Positions 22,846 to 31,496 of a DNA stretch of 64,000 nucleotides are shown here, in pieces. A program made the position numbers and the translations under genes. Every line of letters starts with the position of its first letter. Position 1 is the stretch's first letter. This stretch comes from CAWKOH01 sp963851245 (lineage in GTDB: Bacteria; Actinomycetota; Acidimicrobiia; Acidimicrobiales; Palsa-688). The DNA lies in contig CAWKOH010000013.1 in assembly GCA_963851245.1 (NCBI GenBank), forward strand, positions 171,391 to 235,390, given 5' to 3'. The notes beneath the pieces are model-generated. The model saw nothing but the letters and a program-made list of their open reading frames with translations, did not search any database and was not told the DNA's origin.

Positions 22846-24399
22846 TTGTCTGTGCCGAGCCCCCTCCGCTTCCGCATCCCTGGATTGATGCCGAGCAAGG
22901 CCGTGACCGCGGCCCTCCAAGCGCGTTGGAACATCGTCTCCGAGCCCGCTACAGCGGTGCAAAGGACCTTTCTCGACACGGCCGACTGGCTTGCCTACAG
23001 GAGTGGCTGGACCCTCGAAGTCGACCGAGGGCCGTCGGCGGCTTCGACCAAGGAGGTCTCACTGGCGCTACGCGACAGCGAGACCGAAGCCGTCCTCGCT
23101 CTCACAACCTCGGATGGAACGCCGCGATTCGCGGGTGATCTTCCCTCCGCGAGTCCGTGGAGTGACGTCGCCGCCGGTATCGACGAACGCCGGCTCTTGG
23201 CCCAGCTCGAGATGGACTCGCGTCTTCACCGGATCTCGATTCGCAACGATGACGACAAGATCACCGCCAGGATCGTTATCGAGTGGCACCGGTTGGTCGA
23301 TCCAGCCGGCCGGCAGCACCTGATGCGAGTCGCCAGCATCACGCCGGTGAAGGGGTACGAGCGGACCGCCGACCGCGTGGGGGAAGCCCTGAGCGAGGCC
23401 GGCTTGCAACCGCAAGAGCGGGCGTTGCTCCCCTCTGCGCTTGCATTGCTGGACCGGCCTCAGCCCGCGACCAAGTTGGGGCCGGGCGTCGAGCTTGATC
23501 GTTCGATGCCGGCTGCGAAGGCGCTGGCGGCCATTCTCGAGCGCCTGCGGTACCACCTCCTGTCCAACGAAGCCGGAGTGCGGGAGCAACTCGACATCGA
23601 GTTCCTGCACGAGTACCGGGTGGCCATAAGGCGCGCTCGTTCCATCCTGCGGACCGTTCGCGGCGTGCTTCCTCCGGACGAGGCGAAGGCGCTGGCCGGG
23701 GAGCTGGGCTGGCTCGGCCAGCTGACTGGCCCGCCGCGCGACCTCGACGTGCACCTGGCCGAACTGCGGTCGGCCAACGGGGATCTGGCGCCGCTCAGCC
23801 AGTACCTGTCGGACCGGCGCGAGGCCGCTCAGGAGGAACTGGTCGCCGCCATGGGCTCGGAGCGCTACCGCCGGCTGGTCAGTTCCTGGGAAACTCTGGC
23901 GCAAGGCGAGATCGACGCCGCGGCCGCTCCGGACGCCGAGCGTCCTGCCGGGGAGGAAGCCGACGCCCTCATTGGCCGTGCTTACCGGCGCGTGATACGG
24001 CGAGGCCGAGCGATCGAATCCTCCACCCCGCCTGAAGCGCTCCACGATCTGCGCAAGCGGGCCAAGGAGCTCCGGTACCTGCTGGAGTGTTTCCAGACGC
24101 TCTATCCGGAGCAGGAGCGCAGTTCGGTCATCAAGGAACTGAAGGCCCTGCAGGACAACCTGGGCGAGTTCCAGGACTGCCAGGTTCAAGCCGAGGCGGT
24201 CCGGGTCATGGCCGAAGAGCTGCTTCGGGGAGGGGCGCCGGCGCCCACTCTGATGGCGATGGGGCGCATGACCGAGACGCTCGAGGAGAGGGAGCGGCGG
24301 GCCCGGCTGGAGTTCGACGCCCGCTTCCAGCGGTTCTCCAGCCCCGGCAACCAGCAGCGGATGGCTGAGTTGATATCGGGGAAAAAGACGGGGCCGTGA
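22846..24399 (+). CDS. CYTH-CHAD domain protein
   Basis: A 517-residue protein. Residues 1-205 form a CYTH-like domain (TFLDTADWLAYRSGWTLEVD, KEVSLALRD). The N-terminal ExExK motif of active CYTH enzymes is not visible, so this half may be non-catalytic. Residues about 222-510 are the CHAD helical bundle, with H255 in FLHEYRVAIRRARSILR and the second-half counterpart LHDLRKRAKELRYLLE; conserved His/Arg/Lys of CHAD bind polyphosphate, and CHAD proteins localise to polyphosphate granules. It starts at TTG 22846 (or GTG 22852). Its TGA overlaps the GTG start of a ParA ATPase, so the two are translationally coupled. Confidence 0.92.
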   Translation: MSVPSPLRFRIPGLMPSKAVTAALQARWNIVSEPATAVQRTFLDTADWLAYRSGWTLEVDRGPSAASTKEVSLALRDSETEAVLALTTSDGTPRFAGDLPSASPWSDVAAGIDERRLLAQLEMDSRLHRISIRNDDDKITARIVIEWHRLVDPAGRQHLMRVASITPVKGYERTADRVGEALSEAGLQPQERALLPSALALLDRPQPATKLGPGVELDRSMPAAKALAAILERLRYHLLSNEAGVREQLDIEFLHEYRVAIRRARSILRTVRGVLPPDEAKALAGELGWLGQLTGPPRDLDVHLAELRSANGDLAPLSQYLSDRREAAQEELVAAMGSERYRRLVSSWETLAQGEIDAAAAPDAERPAGEEADALIGRAYRRVIRRGRAIESSTPPEALHDLRKRAKELRYLLECFQTLYPEQERSSVIKELKALQDNLGEFQDCQVQAEAVRVMAEELLRGGAPAPTLMAMGRMTETLEERERRARLEFDARFQRFSSPGNQQRMAELISGKKTGP

Positions 24400-25184
24400 C
24401 GCGGATCCTGGCGACCTACAGCATCAAGGGGGGAGTGGGTAAGACGACGACCGCCGTAAACCTGGCCTACCTGAGCGCCAGGAACGGGGCCCGCACCCTC
24501 GTCTGGGACCTGGACCCCCAGGGTGCGGCGACTTACCTGTTCCGCATCAAGCCTCGAATCAAGGGAGGGGGCCGGGCCCTGGTCCGTGGTCGGAGCACCG
24601 CGGACCGCCTGGTGAAAGGGACCGATTTCGACGGCCTCGATCTCCTGCCCGCCGATCTGTCTTACCGGCACATGGACCTGCACCTTGATCAGACCAAGCG
24701 TCCCACTCGGCGGCTGGTACGGGTCCTCGCTCCTCTCAAGAAGGAGTACGACTGCATAATCCTCGACTGCCCGCCCAGCCTGAGCCTGGTGTCGGAGAGC
24801 GTGTTCGAAGCCGCCGCGGCCGTGCTGGTGCCCATGATCCCTGCGCCTTTGCCCGCCCGTACCCTGGACCAGCTCGAAGAGTTCTTGAAGAGCGATGGCA
24901 AGAAAGGCGACAACGAGGCAGGACGGCACCCGACCCATCGCACCAGGCGGGATCCCAAGGTGCTGGCCTTCTTTTGCATGGTCGACCATCGTCGCCGGCT
25001 GCATCGGGACATCGTCGAGGAGCTGATGGGATCGCGGTCCGACGTGCTCTCCACCGAGATCCCTGTATCAACGATCTTCGAGCAGATGGGGGTGCGGCGC
25101 CAGCCGGTGGAGGTGTTCGCGGCGAAGAGCCGGGCGGCGGAGGCCTATCGTGCGTTGTGGCAAGAGGTAATCAACCTCATCTAG
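24396..25184 (+). CDS. ParA/McdA-type ATPase, orphan (no ParB)
   Basis: A 262-residue deviant Walker-A ATPase: KGGVGKTT at residues 11-18 with the signature lysine K11, DLDPQGAATY near 39, and Walker B YDCIILDCPPSLS near 118. Insertion KSDGKKGDNEAGRHP... (about 168-190) is strongly basic and may add to non-specific DNA binding. ParA proteins move cargo over the nucleoid; without parB or parS nearby this is not a standard chromosome-partition pair. The GTGA overlap with the CHAD gene makes the CHAD protein the likely partner or cargo adaptor. Confidence 0.92.
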   Translation: MTRILATYSIKGGVGKTTTAVNLAYLSARNGARTLVWDLDPQGAATYLFRIKPRIKGGGRALVRGRSTADRLVKGTDFDGLDLLPADLSYRHMDLHLDQTKRPTRRLVRVLAPLKKEYDCIILDCPPSLSLVSESVFEAAAAVLVPMIPAPLPARTLDQLEEFLKSDGKKGDNEAGRHPTHRTRRDPKVLAFFCMVDHRRRLHRDIVEELMGSRSDVLSTEIPVSTIFEQMGVRRQPVEVFAAKSRAAEAYRALWQEVINLI

Positions 25185-25199
25185 AAGGGTGCGGTAGTC

Positions 25200-26426
25200 G
25201 TGGATTCGATCCGCCGGGCAGAGACGAATGAGGCGGAGGAGGAAGCGCAGCCGATTCCGCCGACCTTCGGCCAGTTTTCCAGCAACCCCCAACCGGTGTA
25301 CCGAGGCATGAGGGAGTCGCTGCCAGCTGTGTCCTTCATCGCCAGTGCGGCCGGTTCCCTGGGGCTGGTCTCACACAGGCGGGACGTCGATGAGGTGCTC
25401 CGCCAGCCGGAGGTGTTCGCGTCAACCGAGGCGATCGATCTACAAAACACCCGGCCACTCATCCCGCTCAACGTCGATCCTCCTCACCACCGGAAGTACC
25501 GCAAGATTCTGGATCCGCTGTTCGCCCCTCGGGCCGTTGCCTATCTGGAGGAGCCCATAGCCCGACTGGCGAACGAACTGATCGACACCTTTGCCGGAAG
25601 AGAGGAGATTGATTTCGCCGCTTCCTTCTCCATCCCGTTGCCGTCACAGGTGTTCCTGACCCTGATGGGTCTGCCACTCGACGAGTTGCCCGCCCTGCTG
25701 GCCATGAAGGACGGGATAATCAGGCCTCAGCGCGTCGTCGGCTGCCAACCGGGCCACCCAGATGCCATCGCCCACCAGGCCCGAACCGCGGCCGCGATCT
25801 ACGACTACTTCGGGCCGGTGATAGACGACCGGAGAAGGGAGCCGCGCCAAGATCTGCTGACTTCCTTCGTCCAGGCCGAGATAGACGGCGACAGGTTGAC
25901 CCGGGAGGAGATGCTCGACATATGTTTTCTCTTCCTGCTCGCGGGGCTCGACACCGTGACCGCCTCGCTGGACTGCATGTTCGCGTTCCTCGCCCGTAGT
26001 CCCGAGCACCGGCGACAGATCGCAGGAGACCTTTCCGTGATCCCCGCGGCGGTGGAAGAGCTCCTCAGGTGGGAGACTCCCGTGGTGGCCGTGACCCGGC
26101 TGGCCACTCGCGATTCCGAGGTGGGAGGTTGCCCGGTGCCGGCGGGAGGGCGACTGGCCGTAATGCTGGGCTCGGCCAATACCGACGACTCGGAGTTCGG
26201 CGACGGTGACGTGGTGCGCTTCGACCGGAGTACGAACCGGCACCTGGCGTTCGGCGGGGGGATCCACCGATGCCTGGGCTCGCACCTGGCGCGTCAGGAG
26301 CTGCGGGTCGCGCTGCGCGAGTGGCACAAGCGGATTCCCGAGTATTCGCTGAAGGCCGGGGTGGAGCTGGACTACACGACCGGCATCCGCTCCATCGAGC
26401 CCTTCCCGCTGCTGCTGGGCGTTTAG
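25200..26426 (+). CDS. Cytochrome P450
   Basis: A 408-residue soluble bacterial P450. The heme ligand is C358 in FGGGIHRCLGSHLARQE, the I-helix oxygen motif is LLAGLDTVTAS, and ExxR is in AAVEELLRWE. The N-terminal IPLNVDPPHHRKYRKIL is typical of class I actinobacterial P450s that need ferredoxin and reductase. It starts 15 bp after the ParA stop at a GTG. No ferredoxin gene is adjacent; the reductase at 4688-5920 is a distant candidate partner. The substrate is unknown. Confidence 0.93.
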   Translation: MDSIRRAETNEAEEEAQPIPPTFGQFSSNPQPVYRGMRESLPAVSFIASAAGSLGLVSHRRDVDEVLRQPEVFASTEAIDLQNTRPLIPLNVDPPHHRKYRKILDPLFAPRAVAYLEEPIARLANELIDTFAGREEIDFAASFSIPLPSQVFLTLMGLPLDELPALLAMKDGIIRPQRVVGCQPGHPDAIAHQARTAAAIYDYFGPVIDDRRREPRQDLLTSFVQAEIDGDRLTREEMLDICFLFLLAGLDTVTASLDCMFAFLARSPEHRRQIAGDLSVIPAAVEELLRWETPVVAVTRLATRDSEVGGCPVPAGGRLAVMLGSANTDDSEFGDGDVVRFDRSTNRHLAFGGGIHRCLGSHLARQELRVALREWHKRIPEYSLKAGVELDYTTGIRSIEPFPLLLGV

Positions 26427-26730
26427 CTCCCGACCGTCTGGCCCGGGACCGAGATCTGGATCATCGTCGCATTCTCGAATGCCGTCCGAGTCGACTCTCG
26501 ATGCCACCTTGGATTCTCGGGGCGCCAAACAGCACTCTCCGTGCCAATCTGCACTCTCGGTGCCAATCTGCACTCTCGGTGCCAATCTGCACTCTCGGTG
26601 CCAAAGAAGCATCTAAAAGGGCTGAATGGGCACCAAGATGCTGAAAAGACACCGAGACTTCTGAGAGTATCGCTCGTCAGCGCGTTCCCAAAGTGCAGTC
26701 AGCCCTCCGCCCATGCCCGTCGCCGCACCA
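26427..26730. other. 304-bp gene-free stretch with a decaying repeat array
   Basis: No gene is supported. Open frames here (for example 26461-26652, minus) are only translations of the 19-bp repeat. The bases from 26605 to 26730 are unusually AT-rich for the window but show no clear signal. Confidence 0.6.
26463..26604. repeat. 19-bp tandem repeat array, three perfect plus at least three decayed copies
   Basis: GCCAATCTGCACTCTCGGT is repeated exactly at 26543, 26562 and 26581. The copy at 26524 is 19 bp with four changes. Units at about 26503, 26481 and 26463 keep only the CTCTCGG-type core and have lengths of 18-22 bp. Decay increases toward the P450 gene, as if new copies are added at one end. 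Confidence 0.9.
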
Positions 26731-27615
26731 TCAGGTCTGCAGATCCAGCAGGTTGTCCGCCAGCCACGACATCTCGGCGGGCCACGACTCCACCGGCGCG
26801 ATGGACCGCACCACGAACTTCGACAGGCCCTGATCGACCAGGCGGGATACGAGGTCGCGCAACGCCGGTGCTCCGACCGGAACCACCTCACTGACCTCAC
26901 CGTCGCCGGGCCGCCGAGGCCGGCGCAGCCGGACGGCCCGGTCGATGTCGCCGGTCTCCCGGGCGTACCCGATACTGAGCCCGAAGTGCTCGGGGTCGAT
27001 GCTTCTCCCGGCGTCGTCGGCGGCCTGGTTGATCTCCGACCGTATCGCCCCGGCCCGATCGGCCGAGACGAGGGAGCCCAGCCATCCGTCGGCCAGCTTC
27101 CCGGCTCGTCGTATGGCCTCCGGTCCGGAACCGCCGAGCCAGATCTCGAGCGGACACTGGGACGGAAGGACGGACAGGCCGACGGCGGGCTCGCCTATTG
27201 CGGGGCTCACCTCCTCACCCGCCCACCAGGCCCGGTACTTCGGGATGAGCTCGTCCAGCAGGCGGCCCCGGTGCTGTCCGGTGATCCCGAGTGCGGCCCG
27301 TTCCCCGGGGAGGTCCAGACCCGGCACAAGCGTGACCAGCAGCCGCCCCACCGTGAACTGGTCCAGCTGGGCGACCTGCCGGGCGAAGACGAAGGGCTGG
27401 TATCCGAAGGGAATCAGGTTGACACCGAGTTTCACCTTCTTGGTGAGCCCGGCCGCGAGAGAAACCGAGAGCAACGGATCCGCCGTCGGCAGCGACGGCA
27501 CATCCGAGAACCAGAGCGTGTCGAACCCGAGGGCTTCCGCTTCGGTTGCGACCCCAGCCAGGTGCTCGGAGTCGGGCGGCCCGAAGGCTATGGACAACGC
27601 AAAGCGCACCTTCAC
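26731..27615 (-). CDS. LLM class F420-dependent oxidoreductase
   Basis: A 294-residue LLM enzyme: VRFALSIAFGPPDSEHLAGV, GFDTLWFSDVPSLP, KVKLGVNLIPFGYQP, LVTLVPGLDLPGERAALGI and LEIWLGGSGPEAIRRAGKLAD. It belongs to the mycobacterial/actinobacterial branch that normally uses the deazaflavin F420 rather than FMN; cofactor choice is by family. I chose the GTG at 27615; the longer frame to 27663 adds no homology. It stands alone on the minus strand, convergent with the P450 across the repeat array. Confidence 0.88.
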   Translation of the reverse strand: MKVRFALSIAFGPPDSEHLAGVATEAEALGFDTLWFSDVPSLPTADPLLSVSLAAGLTKKVKLGVNLIPFGYQPFVFARQVAQLDQFTVGRLLVTLVPGLDLPGERAALGITGQHRGRLLDELIPKYRAWWAGEEVSPAIGEPAVGLSVLPSQCPLEIWLGGSGPEAIRRAGKLADGWLGSLVSADRAGAIRSEINQAADDAGRSIDPEHFGLSIGYARETGDIDRAVRLRRPRRPGDGEVSEVVPVGAPALRDLVSRLVDQGLSKFVVRSIAPVESWPAEMSWLADNLLDLQT

Positions 27616-27685
27616 GGTCTCATCGTCGCAGACCGGTGACCGGTTTGGGGACCCCGGGCGCAAGAACCCGCAGACGGTGTGGGTC

Positions 27686-27691
27686 TACCAT
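27686..27691 (+). promoter_or_regulatory. -10 box before the small gene at 27699
   Basis: TACCAT, seven bases, then the GTG at 27699. This supports the small gene being real. Confidence 0.4.
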
Positions 27692-27698
27692 CAATTCG

Positions 27699-27911
27699 GT
27701 GTTCAAGATCCGCCGCCGAATCGCCATGTGGGCCGCCATCGTGGTCGGGCTTCCCGCCCTCGCCCGGGCGCTCCACGGGGCGGCGGAAGCGTTGGAGTCC
27801 CGCCGCGGCGCCACGCCCGGTACCAGGAACCTGCACCGGGCGGGCAACGTTGCCGCTGCTCTCCATGGCAACCTCCGGGGCGGTGGGCGCCGGCGAGCAC
27901 GCCGGCGCTGA
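27699..27911 (+). CDS. Small basic membrane-anchored protein, hypothetical
   Basis: A 70-residue frame from GTG 27699. It starts with basic residues (VFKIRRR), then one hydrophobic segment (IAMWAAIVVGLPALARALHG), and ends in an Arg/Gly tail (GGGRRRARRR). No family is known to me. A TACCAT -10 box seven bases upstream supports expression. Its TGA (27909-27911) lies inside a 20-21-bp tandem repeat that continues to the stop of the convergent Clp-N gene. Confidence 0.45.
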   Translation: MFKIRRRIAMWAAIVVGLPALARALHGAAEALESRRGATPGTRNLHRAGNVAAALHGNLRGGGRRRARRR

Positions 27912-27960
27912 GCTTTCGGGCGCCGGCGTTCAGCTGTTGAGCGCCGGCGCGTAGCTCTCA
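27888..27960. repeat. 20-21-bp tandem repeat between two convergent stop codons
   Basis: Three to four units starting (GC)GCCGGCG, each with a TGAGC, TTCAGC or CTCAGC element. The first holds the TGA of the small plus-strand gene. The last holds the stop (27958-27960) of the minus-strand Clp-N gene. Confidence 0.75.
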
Positions 27961-28764
27961 GCCGTTGGCCACGCCGATGGCCGACCCGCAGGACGCGCAA
28001 TAGACCACAGCGAAGGCGCGAAGGTCGCCGGCTTCACCTCTCGAGGCCAGGGCACGGTGAGCGAGTGATCCATCCAGCGCCACCCCGCAATTGGCGCACA
28101 CGGGCGCCGGGAGGCCATCCACCCGACCAGGCGGAGACTCACCGGGAGCAGTCCGCGGCGATCGGTTGCCGCGCCCGGCCCGGCCGGACCGTGAGGTGGG
28201 CGGGACCATGGCGGCTCCCGCCGGGCCGGCGCTGCCCGGCGCCACGCCCGCCGCCCCCGCCACGCCGGCGGAATCCCCGACACCTGCAGGCGCCGCCGCC
28301 AACCCGGTGGTCGAAGCCGTAGTCCCGTCCCCGGCCGCCTCCTGCTCGGCGAGCACGGTGCGGACCCGGCCCGGGTCCACGCCGAGCCCCCGCAGTACCT
28401 GCCCGGCCCGGCCCTCGACCTGGATCACGCTGAGCAGGATGTGCTCGGGCTCCACGTGGTCCTGCCTCTGCCGGTTGGCCAGACGGACCGCCCGCTGGAG
28501 CGATCGGCGGGCCCGTTCCGTGAGATCGAGATCACCGTCGCGGCTCACCGGGGTGGTCTTGCCAACCGCCTCGGCGACCTTCTGGCGGCAGGCGCTGGGC
28601 GTGACACCCACGGCGATCAGGGCCCGAGCCGCCCGGCTGTGACCCTCGGTGAGGATGCCGAGCAGAAGGTGCTCTGTCCCGACGTGGTCGTGCCCCAACC
28701 GGCGGGCTTCAGCTTGAGCCAGGTCTACCGCGGTCCGGGCCTCGTCGCTGAATCGCTCGAGCAC
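27958..28764 (-). CDS. Clp N-domain protein with C-terminal zinc ribbon
   Basis: A 268-residue protein. Two Clp-N repeats fill residues 1-140: FSDEARTAVDLAQAEARRLG, HDHVGTEHLLLGIL and, in the second repeat, DHVEPEHILLSVI. A Gly/Ala/Pro linker follows. The end has CANCG and CASCG (about 224-263), a probable zinc ribbon. There is no AAA+ ATPase domain, so it is not a Clp unfoldase; related ClpC-N-only proteins may act as adaptors or stress sensors. The zinc ribbon is an unusual addition. GTG start at 28764. Confidence 0.85.
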   Translation of the reverse strand: MLERFSDEARTAVDLAQAEARRLGHDHVGTEHLLLGILTEGHSRAARALIAVGVTPSACRQKVAEAVGKTTPVSRDGDLDLTERARRSLQRAVRLANRQRQDHVEPEHILLSVIQVEGRAGQVLRGLGVDPGRVRTVLAEQEAAGDGTTASTTGLAAAPAGVGDSAGVAGAAGVAPGSAGPAGAAMVPPTSRSGRAGRGNRSPRTAPGESPPGRVDGLPAPVCANCGVALDGSLAHRALASRGEAGDLRAFAVVYCASCGSAIGVANG

Positions 28765-28806
28765 GGAATGTCACCGTAGGTCAACCACGCCGCTCGAGGG
28801 GGCCAG

Positions 28807-29637
28807 TCATGACCGGACGGTCTGGAAGACCGGCCAGCACACCTCGGTCCGGTAGGCGTTCTCGTCGCTGGTGTCGAGAGGGCTCACCAGGTAGTGCTCC
28901 CGGATAGGGCCTTCGACCCCGATGGCTCGTTCGGCGACCACGGCACCCAGCTCGCCGTAGGCCTGATCGAGGTCCTCGAAGGAACCCTCGTGCATCATCA
29001 CCGCCAGTTCCGCCCGCGGGATGTCGATGAGCTGTACTCCTGGCAGCGCGGCCACACCGGAACCTGCGCCGGTCACGGGCACGAAGGCCGTCACGTCACC
29101 TCGCTCGAGCTCGAAGAACTCGTTCGGATACAGGGCTCCGTCCGGACCGTTTCGCGTCATCCCGCTCTCCTGCAACGCCTCTCGTAGCTCGGAGAAGGCT
29201 TGACCCCACCATGGGATGAAGTCGTCGACGTGGACTGTGGACGTGATGGCCAGGACGTGAGATGCGCCGACGGCGCGGTACTCGATCGGCCTCGGCCGGC
29301 CGGGCGTCTCCAGCATGGCCTTCAACGAGGTGACCGTCGCCCTCGTCGCCGCCAGCTGTGACTCCATCCGCTCGAGATGAGCGATGATGACCTTGTTACG
29401 GGTTTCGAGGTCGGGCGCTTCGAGCATGCTCCTGACCTCGTCGACGGGCATTCCCAGGTCCCGGAAGCGCCTGATCACCTGGGCCAGCGGAACCTGGTCG
29501 GCGTCGTAGAGGCGATAGCCGCTCGAGGGATCGACGTCGGCCGGCTCCAGCAGGCCGACGTCGTGGTAGTGCCGGAGCGCCTTGACGCTCAGATGAGTCA
29601 TGCGAGAAAAGTCGCCGATGGTAACGAGCACGGTCAT
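28807..29637 (-). CDS. MerR-family regulator with GyrI-like effector domain
   Basis: A 276-residue activator of the BmrR/TipAL type. The MerR winged helix is at the start: IGDFSRMTHLSVKALRHYHD, then GLLEPADVDPSSGYRLYDAD. A coiled-coil helix follows (about 75-110). The C-terminal GyrI-like drug-binding domain runs from IEYRAVGASHVLAITSTVHV to the end. Its ATG overlaps the stop of the MFS gene (ATGA). It probably activates the operon from the MerR-type dyad at 31506-31522 when it binds a drug-like ligand. Confidence 0.9.
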   Translation of the reverse strand: MTVLVTIGDFSRMTHLSVKALRHYHDVGLLEPADVDPSSGYRLYDADQVPLAQVIRRFRDLGMPVDEVRSMLEAPDLETRNKVIIAHLERMESQLAATRATVTSLKAMLETPGRPRPIEYRAVGASHVLAITSTVHVDDFIPWWGQAFSELREALQESGMTRNGPDGALYPNEFFELERGDVTAFVPVTGAGSGVAALPGVQLIDIPRAELAVMMHEGSFEDLDQAYGELGAVVAERAIGVEGPIREHYLVSPLDTSDENAYRTEVCWPVFQTVRS

Positions 29638-31490
29638 GCCAGTGAGTATCCCTTCTCGAAATCCGACGGTGTGAACCGGGTCCCGCCCTCGCCGCCTCCA
29701 GCCGGCAACACTCTCACCGCCGAGCCGAGCATGGTCACCTGCTTCGGATCGATCCCGTCGGAGGTCAGCGCCAGCCACCAGAAGCGGCCGTAGCGACCGG
29801 TGGCGGAGATGTGGCAGGGACGGGCAGCCAGGGCGGTGACCGAGGACAATACGGCCTCAGCAACGCCAGACAGAGCCAGGTCCCAGCCGGGCAGGCCCAG
29901 CGTGAGGGTGCCAAGTGCGGACCTGGACGTCGAGGAGACGGGCAGGCCGATCAGGCCCCGCAGCGCTTCGTCCACCTCGGCCCGCCCGGCGCCGGACGAG
30001 GCCGCAGGAGCCGTGGAAGCATCTCTGACCGCCGTGTCGGGATCGGCTGCTCCTCCACCGCCGGCGACCACCCTCGGCAGCAGGCGGCTGAGGACGGCGA
30101 CACCGACGAGGAGGCCGGCCAGCTCCACCAGGCTCCAGGAGAAGGCCCGGGCGTAGCCACGGTTGAGGCCGTTGAAGAAGATCACCCCGGTGATGGCCAC
30201 GCCAAGGGCATTGCCGACCTGCTGCACAGTGGACAGAGCGCCCGAAACAGAGCCGGCCCGCTCGGGACGAGAGGTCGACAGGATCACGGTCGTCAAAGGC
30301 GTGATGCAGAGCCCCATGCCGGCGCCTACCAGGAGCAAGCCGGGGACGAGCACCGCCAGCGACCCGTTGGTGCCGTAGGCCTGGACGGCGATCAGCAGCA
30401 GGCCGTGGCCGCCGGCCAGAGTGAGAGCTCCCACGCCGATAACAGACCGGCCGAACCGCATGGTGAGCGCCGGCGCCCGAACCGAGGCGACCAGGTAGGA
30501 AGCCGCCAGGACGGTGAAAACCAGGCCGGCATCCAAGGCATCGAGTCCGCACCCCTGCTGAAGGTACAGAGCCAGCACCAGGAAAAAGGAGGCCTGCCCG
30601 CACCACAGTCCCAGTTGAGTGAGGAGCCCGGTGGCGAAAGCCCGGTCTTTGAACAGTCCCATGTCCAACAGCGGTGAACCGCCCCTTCGGGTCTGGCGCC
30701 GCTGGGACCAGACGAAGGCTCCGAGCAGGATCGGGGCCGCCATGAGGCAGGCAAAGGTCCACGCCGGCCAGCCGTACTGGTGCCCCTCCACCAACGGCAG
30801 CACCACAGCGGTGAGGCCCAAGGTCGCCAAGGCGGTGCCGGTCAGATCGAGCTTCCCGGCTGAGCCGGCCCTGGATTCAGGGACGAGTCGCGAGGTCAGG
30901 GCCAGCGCGGCCGCCGCGACGGGCAGGTTGATCAGGAACACAGCGCGCCAGCCCAGGCCGGCCGGATTGGCCTGGATCAGGGCGCCTCCGATGAGCTGGC
31001 CACTGGCGGCGGCCACGCCCATGACGGTGCCGTACACGCTGATCGCCCGCACCCGATCAGGACCGGTGTAGGTGACCCCGATGATGGCCAGGATGCTGGG
31101 CCCGATCAGGGCGGCGCCGATCCCCTGGGCACAGCGGGCGGCTACCAGGAATGGCGCGTCGGGGGCCAGGCCGCAGGCGGCTGAAGCCACCGTGAAGATG
31201 GCCAGTCCGATGGCGAATACCTTCCGGCGGCCGATGCGATCGCCGAGGCGGCCGGCCGTGATCAGGAAGGCGGAGAACGTCAGGCCGTAGCCGGCGATCA
31301 CCCACTCCACCGTGCCGGAGCCGGTGTGCAGGCGGGACTGCATCGATGGGAGGGCCACGTTGACGATGAAGAAGTCGAGGACGATCATGAACGTCCCCGC
31401 CATCAGGATCGGAAGGGCTCGCCAGGGGCTGGATAGCAGCCTGGCGGACCAACTGCCGGGGGCTGTGGTTGGGTGGGTTGTTGTGAGCAT
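29634..31490 (-). CDS. MFS drug:H+ antiporter, DHA2 (14-TM) type, with C-terminal extension
   Basis: A 618-residue exporter. The N-terminal ILMAGTFMIVLDFFIVNVAL, motif A GRLGDRIGRRKVF and motif C GPSILAIIGV-type segments mark the EmrB/QacA (DHA2) family. About 14 transmembrane helices end near residue 480. The last 130 residues are a soluble extension (ADPDTAVRDASTAPAA..., PGWDLALSGVAEAVLSSVTA) without recognised homology. The ATG at 31490 is also the predicted transcription start. It is translationally coupled to the MerR regulator. The substrate is unknown. Confidence 0.9.
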   Translation of the reverse strand: MLTTTHPTTAPGSWSARLLSSPWRALPILMAGTFMIVLDFFIVNVALPSMQSRLHTGSGTVEWVIAGYGLTFSAFLITAGRLGDRIGRRKVFAIGLAIFTVASAACGLAPDAPFLVAARCAQGIGAALIGPSILAIIGVTYTGPDRVRAISVYGTVMGVAAASGQLIGGALIQANPAGLGWRAVFLINLPVAAAALALTSRLVPESRAGSAGKLDLTGTALATLGLTAVVLPLVEGHQYGWPAWTFACLMAAPILLGAFVWSQRRQTRRGGSPLLDMGLFKDRAFATGLLTQLGLWCGQASFFLVLALYLQQGCGLDALDAGLVFTVLAASYLVASVRAPALTMRFGRSVIGVGALTLAGGHGLLLIAVQAYGTNGSLAVLVPGLLLVGAGMGLCITPLTTVILSTSRPERAGSVSGALSTVQQVGNALGVAITGVIFFNGLNRGYARAFSWSLVELAGLLVGVAVLSRLLPRVVAGGGGAADPDTAVRDASTAPAASSGAGRAEVDEALRGLIGLPVSSTSRSALGTLTLGLPGWDLALSGVAEAVLSSVTALAARPCHISATGRYGRFWWLALTSDGIDPKQVTMLGSAVRVLPAGGGEGGTRFTPSDFEKGYSLA

Positions 31491-31496
31491 GGTCTG

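Noticed and set aside
23068..24189. Long minus-strand open frame opposite the CYTH-CHAD gene
   Set aside because: Exactly antisense to a gene with clear domains; the translation is Arg/Gln/Gly-rich with no recognisable motif. Long antisense frames are expected at this GC content.
26463..26604. CRISPR array
   Set aside because: The 19-bp units are contiguous with no unique spacers, and no cas gene is present.
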